Source of the DNA: Amyelois transitella
Taxonomy: Eukaryota > Arthropoda > Insecta > Lepidoptera > Pyralidae
Assembly (NCBI RefSeq): GCF_032362555.1
Contig: NC_083509.1
Location: 8,517,001-8,581,000, forward strand
DNA length: 64,000 bases
Direction: 5' to 3'
Shown here: positions 13,901 to 24,666 of the stretch, piece after piece
Layout of the letters: each line of letters starts with the position of its first letter
Numbering within the stretch: the stretch's first letter is position 1
Program-made: the position numbers and the translations under genes
The notes under the pieces: model-generated
Databases searched by the model: none
What the model saw: the letters and a program-made list of their open reading frames with translations, nothing else
What the model was told of the DNA's origin: nothing

Positions 13901-14876
13901 ATATTTAAAAAGAACAGGTTACCAACTCATATATGATATGGCATATTTTAACCTAATTATTACTTAGATTGGAAGACAAAAAAGAAAAAGAAGAATAAAA
14001 TAAAAATGTAACAGCCTCACTCAAAATTTTTGTTTTATAAGCTAATTGTTAGCCTGTAATGAATGTGACAGGCAGACATGAATAAACCCAAAAGACATAG
14101 TACCCCAACCCAACCTAAAATATATATAAATAGTTCCCTTATAAAAAATTGGTTTTATTATTTTGGTAGTAACAAAATATAAAGATTATTTTAGAGATAA
14201 AACCTAAAATTAACATTAAATAACAGTTTATAACTGAACTAGTGCTAACCTTAATGGTGGTATTTCTTTGGACCGATCTGGTTGCTTTTCAAGTAATGCA
14301 TGTTTCTTGGCATTCTCTGCAGCATTCACGAAAATGTTTTCTTTCCTTATGTTGGGGTCCTTAGCAACAAAAGGTTTGAAGGTAGGCTCACGGCGCTTGA
14401 CCTCAGCCTCGCTTGGTTTATCCTCATACACACTGAAGGCTCGGAATTGGTCCACAGGAGGCACAATATTCTTTTCATTTTTGATGTTGCGCACGGTTCT
14501 ATTCTCATCTTGAACTTTACACGGTCCATTCGTCAATCCAGGCTAGAATTTAAATGTTAATATTTTATATTTCGACGGGTGGTAGTTTCCCGCGTCATCT
14601 AACACAAAAATTTTGGATGTAACCGTAACTACAAAAATAACCTCTCCAAATACAAAGATTCTAATTCGATGTACATTTCAAATGGTAAGGGGAAAATGGG
14701 TGGGGAAAAGAATGACGATTAGTACTTACAAGCTTTATGTTTCTGTTTTGATTGCAGGCGAAATGACTGATATTACCGAGGGCCCGTCGTTGGTTTGCGG
14801 CCACAAAAACATCTGCATTTTCTTTCTTTAACCCTATAGTTGCATTTTCTTGGTCCTCGTGAATTCTAAATGCCAT
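10908..14876 (-). CDS. CycA: cyclin A
   Basis: Regulatory subunit of CDK1/CDK2 driving S phase and mitotic entry. Nine coding exons, minus strand: 14876-14730, 14542-14250, 13896-13680, 13312-13161, 12799-12728, 12500-12296, 12086-11948 (or 11984), 11448-11268, 11016-10908. Phases join to 504 residues, close to fly cyclin A. Residues 18-20 are a KEN box and 30-37 a destruction box (RRALGNIS), both degradation signals. An acidic stretch precedes the cyclin box, which carries the hallmark [12 protein letters not shown] and continues through [16 protein letters not shown] and [19 protein letters not shown]. The second cyclin fold follows ([14 protein letters not shown], then [15 protein letters not shown]). 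The start ATG at 14876 is the first in the open frame. The exon 7-8 junction is doubtful: the strong donor at 11984 creates TGA, while the weaker donor at 11948 keeps the frame but adds about 12 residues. Confidence 0.93.
13378..13425. repeat. SINE fragment in cyclin A intron 3
   Basis: A segment 'gtagtctctgcctacccctcc' is the reverse complement of the head of the repeats at 15.55 and 52.03 kb (ggaggggtaggcagagactac). It lies inside the intron between cyclin A exons 3 and 4. Confidence 0.5.
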
Positions 14877-15512
14877 TGCCCCCGCTTTTTTTATCAACAA
14901 TATCGTTAAACAAACGTTACAATAGATAAACTAAAATGCGGACCGCGTGAAGGAAATTAATCGCAACCAAAGCGGAAATGCGTGTACTTCTTCAAATGCT
15001 ACCACATTTTATAAAAATTGTGTGTAGAACAAAATTACACAAAACTAACTGCGAAACCACCCTCAAAATATGCTAAGTATTGTCAACGGACAACAACCAT
15101 TTTTGTGGTTCTTTCAGCTGTTGAGTTGACGTTCTTTTGTCTATGTTATTTTAAAATTCAGCCAATAGAAATTGCCTATTTCAAAAATGTCTATGGTTTA
15201 ATGTTTTCCTAGAGTGGATGATACACGAGTGAGTACGCCACGGGAGTACGCGAACTAGCGCTCGGCGAAAGTAGGTACTGTGTACAATTTTTCACTGCCA
15301 AGTAATTTCGTTACGCTCCAAGCCGATTGATATCTTGCTCGTGACTCATCTCGGCTCGAACGTGTGTTAGACCTGCACCACTGCCACTTATTTTCTAAAA
15401 ATAGGGATTTCACATTTTATGAGCGTACTCGCTTACTCGTCGCACTCGTCTCACTGAATAGCAATTTCTTCTGCGGAAATATCTATACTTATCTATACTA
15501 ATTTTATAATCT

Positions 15513-15975
15513 ATACTAATATTATAAAGCTGAAGAGTTTACATACATACATACATAAAATCGCGCCTCTTTCCCGGAGGGGTAGGCAGAGACTACATCT
15601 TTCCACTTGCCACAATCTCTGCATACTTCCTTCGCTTCATCCACATTCATAACTCTCTTCATGCAAGCTCGGCGGTTTCGGGTACTTTTGACCTGACCCT
15701 TTACCAGGACGTCCGTAATTTGATCAAGATACGAGTTTGTTTGTATGAACGCGCTAATCTCAGGAACTACTGGTTCGAATTGAAAAATTATTTATGTGGT
15801 GAATAGACCATTTATCGAGGAAGGCTTTAGGCTATATAACATCACGCTGCGACTATAAGGAGCAAAGAAAAAATAGAATATGTGAAAAAAACGGCAAAAT
15901 TATTCATCCTTGAAGGTTTCAATGATGCCCAAAATAACTATTCTACGCGGACGAAGTCGCGGGCACAGATAGTTT
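15513..15975 (+). mobile_element. non-autonomous Helitron-like element, interrupted
   Basis: It begins TCTATACTAATATTATAAAG and contains 'gaacgcgctaatctcagg' and 'ggctatataacatcacgctg'. It ends with 'cggacgaagtcgcgggcacag' followed by ATAG rather than the usual CTAG. These are features of a very common lepidopteran Helitron family. After 'gctgaagagttt' it is split by another repeat (15541-15725) and resumes at 'gtttgtatgaacgcgc'. No transposase or helicase is encoded. Confidence 0.75.
15541..15725 (+). repeat. SINE-like repeat nested in the Helitron
   Basis: After a CATA tract the repeat reads 'gcgcctctttcccggagggg', then 'tccacttgccacaatctctg', 'cacattcataactctcttca' and 'tgcaagctcggcggtttcgg'. 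A second, rearranged copy is at 52.03 kb. Its position inside another element shows it inserted later. Confidence 0.7.
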
Positions 15976-16698
15976 TTATAGATGTAGGTCGTCAGAAAAG
16001 TTATAGAAAATATTTGATATAATAGTTTTGAAATGTAGAACGGAGATTTAATGTATGCAGGAAAAAAATGATTGCTGAAGATTTAACTGTTCTGTAATTC
16101 GAAAAAACTCAGAACTACTCCACCAAATTAACATTAGCAGAGTTTTGCGTTCTTAAGTTAATGCGTTACACAAACAAAAACCGTCAATACGAACCTTCAC
16201 AATATTTTTTTTCATCAGGAGTTTTTTTTTATAAATTGTTGTTTACTTGAAACTTTATTTTTTTGACTGCGAGTTAATAAACGGAATATTCTGAAATCAT
16301 GGCATTTAACAATATGTTGTCAACAGAAGCACTTTTCTTTGCAAAGAATACCGTGACCAGCCACGAGCAAGATTTCAATACGGTGACGGCTAATTCAGCG
16401 ACTTTAAAATACGCGGACTAAGTGTTACAAGTACACGCGAGTAAACTAACCGCGCTGAAAAATCTTTACATTTGGGGTTCCGAGTTCTTATGTTTGTCAC
16501 CTACTCAAGATAGTTCATCTGTGACACGCTTAAACCCATAAGTCAACGTCAACGACACAAACTAAATAGAGATTGGTCAATCACTTACAATTACAACAGC
16601 TGATTTTGACATTGCTTTTGTTGTGTTTTTGACGTTTGTGGGCGACTGGTAGTAAAAAATTGGAGAAGTGAATTTTAATCTATTATAAAAATTTCATA

Positions 16699-19600
16699 AT
16701 GCACATATCTATATTCTTTTTACTGTTTATTATGGCAAATATATATGACTCAAGTTTAGCAGTAAGGAAGTATAAAAAAGAAGATATTATAAGACTCAGG
16801 TACATAACGTCCCATACAACATTTGTAACTACATATAAAAAATATGTAAGAAATTCAATTGACAATAAGACGTGGCTATCATCTATTGCTTTATTTAAAT
16901 TACTTTGCTTTGCAGCTATGTATTTTTTAAATAAAAACTTCTTTCAGAGAAGAGGTACGAGAAATGTTTCAGCATGCATACGATAGCTACTTACGTTATG
17001 CTTATCCATACGATGAATTGCGTCCCCTTAGCTGCGACGGTGTGGACACTTGGGGGAGTTATTCTTTGACACTGATTGACGCTCTAGACACTCTTGTGAT
17101 AATGGGAAACTACACCGAGTTCAACAGAGTAGTGGATATTGTACTGCAGAAACAGAACTTTGATATGGACAACAATGTTTCTGTTTTCGAAACTAACATT
17201 AGGATTATCGGAGGATTGTTAAGTGCTCATTTACTGTCACACAAGTAAGTTATAGTTTAATTAAAATACCTTTTCCTATTATACCTTATCAATAATTAGA
17301 AAATTATTAATGTGTCTATTAGATAATTATTAATTAATAATGGTTCAATAATTAGGCAGATAAGTATACCATCAAAACATGTCACAGCAAACTCATTTGT
17401 CTAATGTTTAACTTTTTGTGAGCTAAGTGCATGATTGGCATCTAGTTTTTTACATTGAATACTGATGAAAATAGATAACCATTTGAAAACTAAATATTTT
17501 CACACAAACAGAACTGGAATGAAGTTGGAACCAGGGTGGCCATGCAATGGTCCATTACTAAGGCTGGCTGAGGACGTAGCTCAGAGAATCATTGCTGCAT
17601 TCGACACAACCACAGGAATGCCATATGGCACCATCAACCTGAGATCTGGAGTGCCACCAGGGGAAACTACGGTGACTTGCACAGCTGGTGTGGGGACATT
17701 TATTGTAGAATTTGGTACTTTAAGCAGACTCACTGGTGACCCACTGTATGAAGAGGTAATATTTATTGTTTTGAACAATAATTGCGATTGTTATATTTAA
17801 AATCTTACAACATTTGCTAACAAAAGAGAAATAAAACTATCATTTACATATCAATATAATGTATAAAGCAACATACAAAGATTTCTTCTTAAACTTTGTG
17901 TGCCATCTTTTTGATAACATCCTTTCATCTCATTTGTGAACAATAATTTATAATATGTTTTTAATTATAACTATATCCCACTTCATTACATATACCAATT
18001 AGGTTTACTTAAGAAATAAATGCAACAAAATACAATGCCATTTATACTTGCAATGCACTTTATTTTTGATATTTAATTTCAGGTAGCTTTACATGCGCTT
18101 AATGCCCTCTACCACCACCGGTCGCCTATTGGCCTTGTGGGCAACCATGTCGACGTTATGACCGGACGCTGGACAGCACAAGATGCTGGAATCGGAGGCG
18201 GCGTTGATTCATATTACGAATATTTAGTAAAGGGTAAGAGTTTGCTTCAATTGTGTAACAATATTTTACCTATTGCGACTTTACAGAGAAAGCTCTTGTA
18301 ACTTTTGTGTAAAAGATATGATTAATAAAATCGGTGACATGTTTTGGAAAATTATTTTTTATGATACATAAAACTTTATTCAACTCCCTTTTGCCTGCGA
18401 CTTTGTCCGCCGTGGAACAATATCTGAAAATCATTCCAGGTGAATTTATCTCCCATAAGAGAGTTTTTTGTATACCAGTTTTTAAGTTAGACCGAGACAG
18501 ACTAAACTCGTCTGAGAAAACCACATTAAAATCAGAGAAATTATTTTGCTTGATGCAAGTACATAGGTACAGACATACATACATCCATAACATACAGACA
18601 GAGAAATTCTAAAAATAGGTTTTAAGGCTACTTTTGGTTCTATGTATATGTACTATTTTCAATCCCCTAAATCGATCTTTTGTTCAATCATCTTTCAAGT
18701 ACAGACATTAGTCAGTTACAATTTAATTATATGTATGGATTTTCAGGAGCAATTCTTCTAGAGAGACCAGAACTGATGTCGATGTTCATAGAAGCGAGGA
18801 AATCTATCGACAAATACCTGAAGAAGGACGACTGGTTCGTGTGGGCGACCATGTTGCGTGGTCACGTGACTTTGCCTGTGTTTCAGTCACTGGAATCCTA
18901 CTACCCAGGCCTGCTTAGCCTTATAGGTGAATTAATTTTACATTTATCACTTTGATGTCCATACGTCTGTTTTGCCATATTAGCCTGTCCTATGAAATGA
19001 AATATATGATAACATACCTACCTTCTAAGGAGAAGTGAGTATGGCATGGTGGTGCATATAAATTTGTCGTAACAAAAGGTTTTTAATCTTTTATTTCCAC
19101 GATCAATTAACACAATGCTTAACTACGACTAATCTTCTTTTGGAATTTTTGATATTGAAGTAGCTTAAGAGTTTTTGTTCTTCTGTCTTCTCCTATATCC
19201 ACACAAAGAGTAGTTTAACACTAGAAAATATAATGTAGTAACAAAACCTTCATAATTTTCAGGTGAAAGCGACACAGCCATGAGGATAATACACAACTAC
19301 CACAGTGTGTGGAAGCAATACGGATTCACTCCTGAAGTTTACAACTTGGGCACGGGTGAAGCGTCTACATCCCGGGAAAGTTACCCACTTCGTCCGGAAC
19401 TCATCGAATCGATAATGTACCTATATCGAGATACGAGGGACCCAATACTGTTGCAGATGGGAGAAGATATCCTGAAGAGTATACAGCATAGTGCAAGGAC
19501 ACCGTGTGGATATGCTACGGTAAATTTATGGACTTATTAGCTAGCATGCATAATTAGATTACTATGAGAAAATCGTCGACTATATTACAATTTATTTGAT

Positions 19601-21272
19601 AGTTACACCTGTCACTAGTTAAATCTCAACTCTCATTTAGCCATACAGCTGAGTGTGGTCTTAGACTGAGCCAATAAAACACTATTTTATTGGCTCAGTC
19701 TACCCCGTGCTTCGTGATTATATGTGGGTCCTTAAGTATGGGGAATGCACCCTTTTTAAGACTAGATAAGAGTTGATTATTAACACTTCTGGGGGAACTC
19801 TCATCTAGTTCAAATACCTAGTAAGGGTAACTAAAAGATTAAGTAGCGGTAGATTAGGCCTTGTTCTATACAATTAAAAAAATAGTTTTTCCTACACCTT
19901 CTTCGAATAACACCTTTTTAGAAATATGTGCTTTTTAGATCAAAGACGTACGCGACCACCGCAAAGAAGATCGCATGGAGTCGTTCTTCCTAGCCGAAAC
20001 GACTAAATACCTATACTTACTGTTTGACCCGGACAACTTTATACACAACCCGGGTGTTAGCGGGAAGGTCATTGACACTCCCAACGGCGAATGTGTGGTA
20101 GACGTTGGCGGGTACATATTCAATACTGAAGCGCACCCTATCGATCCTACTATGCTTTATTGCTGCCATGAGCCGAGGTAAATATTTGATTATGAACAGA
20201 GCTCTCCCACTGGATTTTTTTTTAAAGTAGTCTATGTTTACTCACAATATTTCAATAATAAATGGAGAAGCGTTTTGCATATTTGCACGGATTTCATTGG
20301 TTTCACCAAGTATTATTCCGCGTGTTTTCTCCCACACTAGAAATTTCTGGTGGCATTCAAGACAGTTTGTCCCAGGTCACCCACCTGTCTTGTTTATGTA
20401 TTTTAGTCGCCTTCTTCGACATAACAGTGTGACCACCCTGTTCTGCTGCGCCAGAAAGCACAAAACTAACTCAATATACAATAAGGAGAAATGTTGTTTC
20501 TTTTTTTAACTGTTCTTGCATAATGCACAGTATCGTTTTATTTCTTTTCAGAATAAATATAAGTGAAGTTCATAGAATTTATCAAATTTTAGAAGAGGAA
20601 GAAAATATTCATTTTATGACTATGATTGAAGCTACCATAAAGAAAAATGTAACAGATGAAATTACCGTCCAGACAAATGACACATCAAATTCTGTAGAAT
20701 CAACTGTTAATGAAAGAAATACAAATGACAATATCTTAAATGATCCAAAAGAGGATCAAAATCAAGTTCTTATTAAAACTGAGACTAGGACAGGATATGT
20801 TAATATAGACGGCACCGAGAGAGAAAAATCAAAGAATGAATCTAGTCTAAGAGATATAGTCAAAGAGCGTATTATCAATTATTACAATAAAACCATAACA
20901 AAAGCTGAAATTACAGAAATAACATCTAATGAAGACACATCTAAAGCAGTAGACAAAAATGTACAGGTTGATGATATAATCGTTCCCCAGAAACCTCAAG
21001 CTGCTGAGAATTTACAACCGCCGAGCGTAACGAAAACAAAAGACGTATACAAAATGTTGCCAAAAGTATTACAAGATTTCCTTAACAATGAATGGAAATT
21101 GAAACCCAAATGCGAGCCGCAAAGGATTTTGGAGCGGATAAGAAAAGAGAGGAAGTACCCAGAGCACTCTGATGTAAATGAGTACAAATTGCTGTTGACG
21201 CCGGCGCCCTCCTTTCTACAGAGGATATCGTTAGCAGGCGAATTTCTTAGTAAAAAGCAATTGGAAATGTGA
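16699..21272 (+). CDS. EDEM2: EDEM2-like ER degradation-enhancing alpha-mannosidase-like protein
   Basis: Glycosyl hydrolase 47 protein of the ER lumen; EDEM2 starts mannose trimming that marks misfolded glycoproteins for ER-associated degradation. Eight exons: 16699-16799, 16948-17244, 17512-17755, 18083-18233, 18747-18926, 19263-19519, 19939-20177, 20552-21272. Phases join to 729 residues. A hydrophobic N-terminus ([16 protein letters not shown]) is a likely signal peptide. Family blocks follow in order: FDELRPL-like [36 protein letters not shown] (catalytic Glu about 115), [56 protein letters not shown] and [14 protein letters not shown]. The human protein is about 578 residues. The extra length is a charged, Asn/Thr-rich tail in the last exon with several N-glycosylation sequons, closed by a block ([19 protein letters not shown]) resembling the human C-terminus. 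A polyadenylation signal AATAAA is at 21326. Confidence 0.95.
19662..19702. repeat. 18-bp perfect inverted repeat in EDEM2 intron 6
   Basis: Arms 19662-19679 and 19685-19702 (tagactgagccaataaaa and its exact complement) are separated by five bases. It lies in the intron between EDEM2 exons 6 and 7. Confidence 0.9.
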
Positions 21273-21690
21273 TCATAATCCTTTGTATTAGGAATGTATT
21301 TATTTTTTGTTAAATTATTACTGTTAATAAAAGACTGACGAAGAAATTAGAATTTTGTTATACTTGTATGTAATAAGTATTTTTCTCATAACGTTTTTAA
21401 GGAAAAATCCGTGGTCATAGATATTTTTAAACACTTCTTTAAAATAGACTCCATAAAAGAAAAAAGTATTTCACTATCATGATAGAAGTGACATTTTCGC
21501 TAATTCTGTCAGATCATTTGATAACCACAACAGTTGCTTTTGGAAAGCTAAACAAAATTTTAGTGATGAAGTTTTAGTAAATCGTAAAGATGCATACACA
21601 TTTTCCGGATAAGATCGACTGGCCAAATGCTAAGGAAAGTGCGATCTTGTGTGAACCAGCGTGCTCACTACTCTTTCTCACGTTCATATA

Positions 21691-23037
21691 ATGAGCGAAT
21701 TGAAAACTACAGCATCCGAGGAACACACGTTGTCAACAAAGGGATATAAACTAGTTAAATTCGTTGGTGAAGGAGCGTACGCTAAGGTTATATTTATTCC
21801 TTGTAAAATTTCTTCTGTGAAGTCATAGAGGTTAAATTCCCGAATTTTGTTTGAAATCATGATATATTCGTAAAAGTCCAGTACACCACCAGTTTAAACA
21901 AATTATAATGTTTAAAATTTACAACAGGTATTTTTATCAGAGTACTCCAAGGACGACCAACAGTTAATTCTCGCATGCAAGATTATAGAAACGTCGAAGG
22001 CTCCGAAAGACTTCGTGGTAAAGTTCTTGCCGCGAGAAATCGACGTTCTCATACGACTCAACCATCCGCACCTCATACACGTCCATAGCATATTTCAGAG
22101 AAAGACAAAATATTATATTTTTATGCGATACTCTGAGAACGGCGACCTTCTCGGGTATATATTGAAGAACGGTTGCGTGTCGGAGAACCAGTCTCGAGTG
22201 TGGATCAGGCAGCTGGCGCTCGGGTTGCAGTACCTGCACGAGTTGGAAATTACGCACCGCGATATTAAGTGTGAAAACGTATTGCTCACCGCCAACTACA
22301 ACGTCAAGCTGTCAGACTTTGGCTTCTCTCGATTCTGTGTGGACGAGGAAGATCAGCTCATTCTGAGCGAGACTTACTGTGGGTCCATGTCCTACGCCGC
22401 GCCGGAGATCCTCCGAGGAAAGCCTTACTTGCCGAAGCCCACGGACTTATGGTCGCTCGGTATTGTACTTTTTGTGATGCTGAACAAATCTATGCCCTTC
22501 GATGATACGCGCATGCGAAAATTGTATGAGCAACAGATGGGAAAAAAGTATAGATTTAGATCTCGTATTGCTAACACGATCTCTCTGGAGTGCAAGACTG
22601 TTGTGAAACATTTGTTGGAGCCCGACCCGGGCCTCCGCCACACCGCTAACCAATTGCTGAACTCAGACTGGATTGCTATGGATAGCAGACTGACAAGTAA
22701 GTTTACTTTCTATTTATTTTAATACATCTTAATTTGTTGATTTCGATATAAATTTTTCTCGTAGCATTAAATGCAGTTGAAGCGACAGCACTAAAAAGAG
22801 CTAAAGAAGAGCGTCGTAAACTATCTGACTCCCATAAAAATCTAGCGAATCGACAAGGAGATATCTTAGAAAGGGGTGCAAAAGGCTCAATTTACAGGGT
22901 AAAGTTTAAACTTCGCAATAACTTTATACTTTTCATGAGTAGGTATTTTGATATGTACCTAATAATAATAATATCTTTTTTAGCAAAGTGAAATTATTAA
23001 ATCGTTGGCTAACATAACAGCTAAACAAAAAATTTAA
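21691..23037 (+). CDS. TSSK-like protein kinase 1 of 3
   Basis: Ser/Thr kinase of the testis-specific kinase family, part of the CaMK-like group; expected role in spermatid differentiation is inferred from family. Exons 21691-21786, 21928-22696, 22765-22898 and 22984-23037 join to 350 residues. Visible are the glycine-rich loop (GEGAYAK, residues 26-32), the ATP-binding Lys (ACKIIE, Lys 50), the family-typical KFLPREIDVLIRLNHPH, the catalytic loop HRDIKCEN (about 142) and DFGFSR (about 162). SETYCGSMSYAAPEIL forms the activation and P+1 loop. All catalytic residues are present, so it should be active. A Lys/Arg-rich tail (KRAKEERRKLSD) follows the kinase fold. The last splice is uncertain: reading through instead gives a stop at 22989 and a longer hydrophobic end. 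The stop lies only 7 bp from the next gene's ATG. Confidence 0.88.
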
Positions 23038-23044
23038 AGAATAA

Positions 23045-24364
23045 ATGGAGGGTAAATCTAAGGTAAAGGTTCTTCTCAATGTTTTGTCGTAAACTCCGGG
23101 GCCATTGATGCCAATAAGTACACAGTTCTAAAACTTTCAAATACTCATTTTAGTACGTAGAAGACGAATTAAAACTTACTACATCTGAGCAATTGACACT
23201 TCAAGCCCGCGGATATAGCGTGATAAAGAAAATAAACGAGGGATCTTATGCTAAAGTAAGTGTATCATCTCATCAATATAAAAATCACGCTGATATTTTT
23301 CTAAAGTATCCATTTTCTTACAGGTATATTTGGCAGAGTATAGAAATCCTAGCAAAACCGACCGAATAGCAATATTAGCATGTAAAGTAATTGATACCAG
23401 TACTGCTCCAAAAGATTTCGTAAAAAAGTTCCTTCCAAGAGAAATCGAAATGTTGATAAAGTTGAATCATCCTCACTTGGTGCACACGCACAGCATCTTC
23501 CAAAGGCGGTACAAATACTTTATTTTCATGAGGTTCATGGAGCACGGCGATCTTCTTGAATACATATTACAGAAGGGAGCCGTGCAGGAGGATCAGGCAC
23601 GAATATGGACCAGGCAGTTGGCGCTCGCCATACAATACATGCACGAGTTGGAAATAGCTCACCGAGATATCAAATGCGAAAACGTCCTCCTCACAGCCAA
23701 CCAGAATGCCAAACTTTCTGACTTCGGCTTCGCTCGGATGTGCGTCGACAAAAAACTCAATGACGTCAGCAGCGAAACGTTCTGCGGCTCTTTGTCCTAC
23801 ACGGCCCCGGAAATTCTGCAAGGATCCCCATACTTTCCCAAGCCTACGGACATTTGGTCGCTCGGAATAGTTCTGTATGTCATGTTGAATAGAGCGATGC
23901 CGTTCGAAGACAAACACATAAAACAGCTTTATCAGGCGCAAGTGAATAGGAATTGGAAATTCCGCTCGCGCTACGTCGATTCCATATCAGAAAATTGTAA
24001 ACGATGTGTAGTGCGTATGTTAGAACCTAATTGTTTGAACAGGCTCAAAGTAGATCAGTTAATAAATAGCGAATGGATTGCTATGGACTCGAGATTGTTA
24101 GGTGAGTGGTGAATGTTGCTCAAGAAACGAGTATTTTGCAAATATACTTACAAATAGATACGTTATTTAATGTGACCGACTATTTCAGAATGGAGCCCTC
24201 AGGAAACTATGGCGTACAAAAAGGCGTTAGAGGAGAAAAGCCATTTGATGAAGAGCTTGGATAACGCTGAACACAACTCAAAGGACAGAGATCCTAACTG
24301 TGTACCAAACACGTCTTTAGTTAAGCCTTCTATGGAAATCACCGGCTCTACATCTTCTTGGTGA
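23045..24364 (+). CDS. TSSK-like protein kinase 2 of 3
   Basis: Exons 23045-23062, 23154-23255, 23324-24101 and 24189-24364 join to 357 residues. Visible are the loop NEGSYAK (34-40), ATP-binding Lys 61 (LACKVID), KFLPREIEMLIKLNHPH, HRDIKCEN (about 153), DFGFAR (about 173) and SETFCGSLSYTAPEIL. The second glycine-loop position is Asn-Glu-Gly rather than Gly-Glu-Gly, a mild departure. The tail after the kinase (EWSPQETMAYKKALEEKSH) is unrelated to those of its neighbours. The first coding exon is only 18 bp (MEGKSK), called from an ATG and a GTAAAG donor, and is the weakest part; translation could start elsewhere. The exon break after the AYAK/SYAK lysine and the break after the kinase fold are shared with the neighbouring copies, supporting tandem duplication. 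Confidence 0.88.
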
Positions 24365-24666
24365 CTATATTTTTTACTATTTATTAACGTGAAACCGTTC
24401 CAGATAATATAGGTATTCATCCTTTTTTGCCAAGTAAGGTCATAAATTTTTTTTAGAATAAAAAGAGTTGACGCATCAAAAACCTGCACCAATAGATATT
24501 AGATATGACAATGACGTTGTCACAAATCACAGTTTGCAAAATTGTACCGTTTTTAAGTTGAAGATAATGAAAATATCATAAACTATTGAAATTAACCAGT
24601 GTTTTTCTCCACCATGTTACCGACGAAAGTAAAGAAGAAATAATGATGAGAGACCGAATTACATAA

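Larger units (their letters stand above)
14877..16698. promoter_or_regulatory. intergenic region between divergent cyclin A and EDEM2
   Basis: This 1.8-kb gap separates the start codons of two divergently transcribed genes, so both promoters should lie here. Its middle third is occupied by a Helitron-like element with a SINE inserted in it (15.5-16.0 kb). No clear TATA box or other named element could be assigned. Confidence 0.4.
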
